Below, piece after piece: positions 58,650 to 64,000 of a stretch of DNA of 64,000 nucleotides (within the stretch, counting starts at the first letter, position 1; the number at the start of each line of letters is the position of its first letter). The position numbers were made by a program, and so were the translations under genes. The stretch is from Cinnamomum chago (taxonomy: Eukaryota; Streptophyta; Magnoliopsida; Laurales; Lauraceae). The notes beneath the pieces were generated by a model. The model did no database searches and had not been told where the DNA came from. It was given only the letters and a program-made list of their open reading frames with translations. The stretch covers positions 44,547,501 to 44,611,500 of the forward strand of contig CP142458.1 of the NCBI GenBank assembly GCA_038049695.1, in the 5' to 3' direction.

Positions 58650-58955
58650 CATGGTCGGTTACCTGGCGGTTAGCCGTCGCTGGCTAACCGCGAGGCTGAC
58701 CGCGGGTTTGCTAGTTTGGATATAGGATACTGGAAATGTAACCGAAATGGGTTCCGTTAGCTGGTGGTAAGCCGCCGATGAGTTCGGCGGTTAGCCGTTG
58801 GCTAACTGTAAGGCTGACCGCGTCTTCAGGAAGAAAATGATGCTCTCTGGAATTTTGACCGCGACGATTCGGTTAGCTAGCGGTTAGCCGTCAATTACCA
58901 GGTGATTGATCGACAGGTGACCGCTAGCTGACTGCCAGGTGCGGTAAATTCCCAC
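58650..58955. repeat. Palindrome cluster in H4
   Basis: GGCGGTTAGCCGTC, then GGCTAACCGCGAGGCTGACCG and similar combinations, recur three times at about 100-130 bp intervals. Cores are mostly CGGTTAGCCG. It occupies the same relative place as the arrays in N6 and N3. Confidence 0.8.
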
Positions 58956-60543
58956 TATGTTCAGATTTGAGTCCTTTTCTTCCTCAAAACCATTCTTCTT
59001 ACTTCCCATAATTTGTTGCAATAAAATGAGTTAAAGCTCCTTCAATTCATCATTCAACATTTCTCCAAATTTTATTCTTTCAAATCCAACCAACCAAATC
59101 TCTTTCTCAACCATATTCAACCACAAAGAGAAGAGAAAACCACTAACCATGAAGATTCATTGAGCTATCATCAAGTATTAAATGGAAACCATAAATATCC
59201 ATGTTTGTAAGAGTTAAACAACCAACAAGACTTATTTATTAGCATTTATTTCAAAAATCAATGCAAGTCAAAATGAATAGTGAAATCATCTACATTGTTC
59301 ATAAAAACCATTTAATGCTCAAAATATCTATTCATCCACTTGCCTTGGGTCCAAGCTAGCAAATCAAGTAACAAATCAAGACCTTCTCAAGGATAACCTA
59401 CAATACCACAAGAACCCCACATACAAAGCCTAAAATGGGTCAAAACAAGAATGAAGAAGATGAAGCTTCAATAATGAGAATGAATACTCCCAAAGGCTAA
59501 GAAGAACATAATATCAAAAGAAAAGGAGGGGTTGCTTACTTGTAGGTTCTCCAAAAAGGCAAGACTAGCTCAATGAGGATCTTAGGATGGAAGGTTTTCC
59601 CCACAAATGGTATCAAGAAGAAGCTTTAGAGGAGGAAGGGAATGGTGATCTCCATTTCTCAAAAGATGCAAGGTTGGTGTTGATTTTGTGATGGAAAAGC
59701 AAGAGGAAGAAGAAGAAAGGACAAGAGAAACGCTAGACAGCTCCCAGCCACTTCTCTCCTACGTTTTTGAGCCAAGAAAGGGGAAAGTGAGAATGGGTTT
59801 TGTTTTTATAGCAATTGAGATGGACTCCACCACTTGAATTCTTGTGGGGCTGAAATCACGATTTCGAGACTTCGGATGAGTTCAACGAAGAAGAGAAAAG
59901 TGATCATCGAAATATCTAGTTTCCAAAAAGTATATATTTCAAGGGTTTTGGGAATATCAAATTTTGGGTACAGATTTAGTGTAAAAAGACTATTTTGCCC
60001 TCAATGCTAGAAAAGTCGGGTCTCGGGGTTCCGGACGGGAACAGGATCAACATAAAAGTTGTAGAGATTAACGAGATAAGTAGAATGGGGTTAAAACAAT
60101 AAACACAGGAATCTCAGAAAATCTCTCAAGGAAATGCAAAGTCATAAAAGGAACCCCCAAAGGGTCCCATTAATCATAAGGCACCCAAAATTCTCCAAAG
60201 CTATAACAAAACTATTTTATTCCCAAGTAATCAAAATCACTAATCACGCTTAGAACCAAAACACGACTTAATCAGTACTAATCGAGGTCACTCGGGTCGT
60301 GGTCTTACAGCTTGCACGTACACTCAGGCCATCCTGAGTGTGTCTGACTAACATTAAACGCTCTCAAAATTCCCAAAGCTATGTCCAGGACTAGAACTAA
60401 TTATATTCTAATCCAACGATCACTAAACCCACTTAGGACTTAGCACACACTAATCGGGTTAATTTGGGTCGGGGTCTAACACCTGAGTCAAGTGGGACAA
60501 AAAGTTTTGCAAACCTATCCACGAGGCCCACCTACTTCCAACA

Positions 60544-61662
60544 GACTGAAGCAGGCATCCCGAAGCTAGAATATTCGTTTTGACCAGGCAATCAAGTCAT
60601 TTGGTTTTTGTCAGAATCTGGATGAGTCATGTGTGTACATGAAAAACGAAGGTGAGTGGGTAGTTTTTCTGGTATTATATGTCGACGACATCCTTCTCCT
60701 CGGGAAAGGCATAGGAATGTTGTCAACTGTGAAAGTTTGGTTAGCCAAGACTTTTGATATGAAGGACTTAGGAGAAGCTAACTACATCCTAGGGATCAAA
60801 CTCCATCGAGACCAGAAAAATAGGATGATTGGCTTATCCCAAGCTGCATACATAGATAAGGTATTGGTACGGTTTGTTATGCAAGACTCCAAGAAGGGTA
60901 TTACACCTTTCAGGCATGGAGTGCACCTTTTCAAGGATTAGTGTCCCAAGACACCTGAGGAAAAGGAGCAGATGAGGTCGATACCACACGCTTCGGCTGT
61001 TGGCAGCCTCATGTATACTATGCTATGTACTAGATCAGATATCTGTCATGCAGTGGGCCTATTTAGCAGATATCAGTCGAACCCAGGTCCTGACCATTAG
61101 ACTGTTGTAAAGTGTATTCTCAAATACTTGAGAAGGACTAGATATTACATGTTGATTTATGGCAGTAATGAGTTAATTCTAGTCGGATACTCAGATTCTG
61201 ACTTCGTGTCAGATAAGGATTCCAGGAAATCCACCTCTGGTTATGTGTTTATGCATGGTGGCGGAGCATCAGCTGGAGGAGTATTAAATAGGAATGTACC
61301 ACTATTCCACCTTGGAGGCTGAATATGTAGCGGCTTGTGAAACAGCTAAGGAAACAGTATGGCTCAAGAGATTCCTTATGGAACTTGGGGTGGTACCTTT
61401 GGCGCGACAGCCGCTCACAGTGTACTGTGACAGCAGTGGGGCAGTCGCTCATTTTAAGGAGCCTAGGAGCCATAAGAGCCAAAAGCACGTACAGAGGAAG
61501 TATCACTTTGTTAGAGAGATTGTGCAGAGATGTGATATTGCATTCACCAAGATAGCCTCTACGGACAATCCGACAAATCCCTTTACTAAGCCTTTGACTA
61601 CCAAAGTCTTTGAACAACATGTAGATGGGATGGGCATGAGATGCAACCCTGACTGGCATTGA
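60544..61662 (+). pseudogene. pol: RT C-terminal half and RNase H of N2
   Basis: The sequence starts within RT (LKQASRS) with a TAG at 60567-60569, then reaches the catalytic YVDDILLLG (near 60677). More stops follow after 60938 and near 61097. RNase H motifs are GYSDSDFVSDKDSRKSTSGYVF (first acidic residue, near 61190), EAEYVAACE in a shifted frame (near 61315) and YCDSSGAV (near 61425). It ends at a stop after PDWH. It is clearly Ty1/copia by RT-RNase H order and proximity to the 3' LTR. I do not assign the lineage. Confidence 0.88.
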
Positions 61663-61677
61663 GCCCAAGTGGGAGAT

Positions 61678-63101
61678 TGTTAGTTGTATGGTCTCTATCC
61701 ATTGGATGATGTAATAAATTGATTAATTCTTTATTTATCAATAATATCAGGCTTTTCTTTCATGTGATGAATGGTGTTTTATTACTTTATGCATATAACT
61801 AATACATATGACATAATGGTTCATGAGATGAACCGGGTCCCATTAGTATATTAGATGTGATATATGTGTATGGATGAGATCCACATACGGGAGACATGTG
61901 TCACAAATCTTATACTTAAATATCTTCCCAACCAGTGATGAGACTAGGGCATCTCATCTGATAAGGTTACAACACTTTGATCACTATGAGATAGTGTGAT
62001 TTGTCTCGATCATTAGAATGTAAGATTCTGGATCATGGTGCTGGTACATAGGATGTATTGAAGGACCATGAGAAGCACCTTATGAAATATTGTCTTTATT
62101 TTAAAGGTTTGCTCTCATAATTCCCTAGCAATAGACTCTCAATCCTGAGACATTGATGGACTCAAGTTTCTGTCATTCATTTGCTTTGAGTCACCAATGA
62201 GTGAGGCCAACTGCAGGTCAACACCTCGGTGTCTTGAGTACATGGTAGTAGGACTGTGGGAACATTCAATGGTTAAGATGGAATCTATTTATATCATCCC
62301 CTTGTGCCAATTAATGGATTTATCATTAGTAAGTGCGCACCTATCTCGATTAAGAGTTAATTGGATGGTACTGATGATCACTGTGATTAATTGGGGCTCA
62401 AGGATAATAAGATGTGGATCTAAGATTGGAGGGGACATGTTTAATCCAATTTATCCATGGATATTGATAGAGGGGCCTACTACTATGGTAATTGTGAAGT
62501 TTAGGGTCTTCTTTGTAATATATTCCTAAGACTGGAGTGCAATTGCATTTATATAGTAGTGTTACTCACAATTAACTGTGGGCCCAGATTGCACATGAGA
62601 TGTCGGGTCGCGGTGTCCCAATTGGAGCAAGCTTTCTATGGAATCCTTAGTGGTCCCTACGCTAGCCCAAGTAATTAGCAAGTTACTAATCCTACTTGAA
62701 CTCTAAAAGGAAAGAATTAGAAAGTTACTATTTCTATTTGAAGTGAGACTTCTAATAGTGGTAATAGTAGGTTACTGATTGTTGTAGAAGTGAAACTTCT
62801 ATAATAATTAGAAAGGAGAAAGTTACTAATTCTTAGTGGAAGTAGGACATGGATGTGGTTTATGGCCTTATGGGTACTTGAGCCTCATCAACCATGTACA
62901 ACAATAAACTCTATCTAGAAGCACCATGCAACCACAAACAATCTCATCTACTTCTAGATAGAGTTTATTGCTGTACGTGGTTGATGAGATTGAGTGATTG
63001 GATCATGGATGTGGTGTATGGTCTTATGGGTACTTGATCCCTGATTCAAGTGGGTCAAAAAGTTTTGAAAACCTATCCACGAGGCCCACCTACTTCCAAC
63101 A
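61678..63101 (+). repeat. N2 3' LTR
   Basis: It starts TGTTAGTTGTATGG right after AAGTGGGAGAT and ends CTACTTCCAACA. It aligns in reverse to K5. It contains a long inverted repeat (62884-62988). The open frame 62197-62529 is shared with K5 as DNA (55445-55729 there) and has no known domain. Confidence 0.88.
62884..62988. repeat. 38-bp-arm inverted repeat in N2 LTR
   Basis: The arms 62884-62921 and 62951-62988 are reverse complements with about two mismatches, separated by 29 bp. They contain CTATCTAGAAG and its complement. Confidence 0.9.
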
Positions 63102-63623
63102 AAACAATGGCTAGTTTTGACCATTCTGGAACTTAAACCGAAGTGCGTTCGGTCAAGGTTCGGTTAATCGACATCTTGAGTTCAGTTAACCGACATTACT
63201 GTAGCAAAAACACTGTAGCAAAAGTACTGTAGCCCTAAAAAAAATTTTGCTTTCTAAAAATATTAAGCAAGAAAGCTATTCCAAAGTATTTTGCTAGTGG
63301 AAGTTCTGGGCCATGGAAATCATGCTTAGACTCATGTTTAAATCAATCCAAAAGTGTTTTCCAAAACATGAACCTATCATGCCTAAAATGATTTACAGAT
63401 CTAGGTCCAAAGGCTGGCATGATTCGAAAATCTTCTTTTCAAAACTTAATGCATCCAAGTTTAAAATCCAAAACATGCATGTAACATAAATTCTAAAAGT
63501 TTTAAAACAATGTATGTGAAAATCAAGATTTTAAGTTTTTCAAAATCAATGCTCATGTAAAAATTCGAATGATGCTAAAATGATAATGCATCCATCAAAT
63601 TGCAAAATACAAAATTCCTAACA
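63102..63623 (-). mobile_element. N1: sirevirus-like LTR fragment
   Basis: It aligns with 32650-33077 of N5 and ends AATTCCTAACA. The following bases are not a polypurine tract, so this is the outer end of a 5' LTR or of a solo LTR. N2 cuts it on the left, near remnants of palindromes (GTTCGGTCAAGG, GTTCGGTTAATCG, 63140-63170). A short ACTGTAGCAAAA triplet repeat lies at 63199-63233. Confidence 0.8.
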
Positions 63624-64000
63624 CATTTCAGTTGATATCGTACAATTAATTAAAGTCCTAGCTCTTGTGCCCCATGGAGATTTAGTGCTTTAGGAGATAC
63701 ACTGGCTGGTCGGCGGTTGGTCTGATGATCGTCGGCTGTTGCAACCATTTCCAGGCAGTTGGCCACTGGGCATGCTGCCAGGCAACGATGCGGCACCAGC
63801 TGCCTAGCTGCTGGGCAACACTAGGTGCCCAGCTGGTCCGGATTCCATGGGGGCAAAGGGGGGGGGGTGTCCCATAGGGAAATCTTGGGTGGGACCAACT
63901 AGAAAATCTTTGCTGAGTTAAAGGGACTTAATTACTTATTATTATGAACCAAAATCATCTCCTAATCCCCTAGTAATCCATGCTACTAACACTAATCAGT
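63624..64000. other. Right-edge sequence, no feature recognised
   Basis: This is the only stretch with no relative elsewhere in the window. It is GC-richer, with repeated GGGCA, CTGCC and CAGCTG motifs around 63745-63830 and a G9 run near 63861. There is no ORF of note. It could be another repeat or single-copy DNA into which N1 inserted; CATTT (63624-63628) would then be a target copy. Confidence 0.4.

Larger units (their letters stand above)
53701..60309 (-). mobile_element. H4: Tekay-type solo LTR, split by K5
   Basis: It starts TGTCGCAACCCCGG and ends CGTGGTCTTACA, with a perfect GCTTG duplication (53696-53700 and 60310-60314). It is about 3231 bp without K5. It resembles N8 more than N3. 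No interior is present. ORFs inside it have no recognised domain. Confidence 0.9.
48282..60481 (-). mobile_element. N3: Tekay/Del Ty3/gypsy element, 5' part
   Basis: A minus-strand 5' LTR (50843-60481 including nested H4) is followed by a primer site and gag-protease-RT, cut at 48282 by N4. The LTR without H4 is about 3025 bp. The outer end, TCTAACA at 60481, is followed by CCTGA. N2's 3' LTR has ATCCCTGA at the matching place (near 63046-63053), which supports insertion of N3 into N2's 5' LTR. The remainder of pol and the 3' LTR are outside the window. Confidence 0.88.
50843..60481 (-). repeat. N3 5' LTR, split by H4
   Basis: It runs 50843-53700 and 60315-60481 in plus coordinates, TGTTGCGACCCCGG to GGGGTCTAACA. 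It is closely related to N6 throughout, for example in the CCACATGTTTAAGGACCCCC block. It retains the uninterrupted target of N7 near 51930-51950. No gene is seen in it. Confidence 0.9.
60482..63101 (+). mobile_element. N2: Ty1/copia element, internally deleted 3' part
   Basis: A 62-bp piece of 5' LTR end (60482-60543, ending CTACTTCCAACA) abuts directly the middle of RT. RNase H, a polypurine tract (about 61667-61677) and a 3' LTR (61678-63101) follow. Everything from primer site to mid-RT is deleted. The 5' LTR piece starts at the N3 junction. Confidence 0.85.

Noticed and set aside
62197..62529. 110-codon open frame in N2 LTR, also in K5
   Set aside because: Shared because the LTR is shared; no domain and no start context.

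Overview
This window is repeat DNA from a large, repeat-rich plant nuclear genome, probably an angiosperm. I found no ordinary host gene, tRNA, rRNA or CRISPR array. Nearly every base belongs to LTR retrotransposons inserted into one another. The plant assignment rests on the families present: Ty3/gypsy Tat with a second RNase H and an antisense plant-mobile-domain-like gene, Ty3/gypsy Tekay/Del with long LTRs, sirevirus-like Ty1/copia, another Ty1/copia, and an L1-type LINE. I name elements by letter plus nesting depth.

Main nest, outside in. N1 is a sirevirus-like LTR at the right edge (63102-63623). It is broken by N2, a Ty1/copia element whose 3' half is 60482-63101. N2's 5' LTR is broken by N3, a minus-strand Tekay element (48282-60481). 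N3's RT is broken by N4, a plus-strand sirevirus-like element (3' part 45282-48281). N4 is broken by N5, a minus-strand sirevirus-like element filling 1-45281. N5's 3' LTR is broken by N6, a Tekay solo LTR (476-31896, TSD TCTAA). N6 is broken by N7, a giant Tat element (1563-29954, TSD TGATC). N7 is broken by N8, another Tekay-type solo LTR (8667-12877, TSD GTCCT). Side branches are B6, a young gag-only sirevirus-like element inside N5 (34637-42518, TSD CATTC); a LINE fragment inside N5 (about 43318-44363); and a three-step nest inside N3's LTR: H4 (53701-60309, TSD GCTTG), K5 (54537-57909) and L6 (55802-57501, TSD ATAAG). The left junctions of N2, N3, N4 and N5 lie outside the window, so those nesting steps rest on right junctions and, in part, on uninterrupted homologous copies.

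N7 is the coding core. Once N8 is removed it reads as one gag-protease-G-patch-RT-RNase H-second RNase H-integrase frame, broken by five stops and one frameshift. Two minisatellites follow, then an antisense gene with a TATA box, a tiny first exon, four introns, a plant-mobile-domain-like region and a C-terminal coiled coil. N3 keeps a decayed gag-protease-RT. B6 keeps only the coiled-coil/zinc-knuckle part of a sirevirus-like gag.

The most interesting signal is not coding. LTRs of several families carry clusters of short palindromes built on CGGT-NN-ACCG or CGG-YTAR-CCG cores. In the sirevirus-like LTRs the cluster ends 24-27 bp upstream of a TATA box in every copy where both are visible. 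The Tekay LTRs carry related cores in tandem units of about 100-120 bp, and the Tat LTR carries a different 22-bp palindrome.
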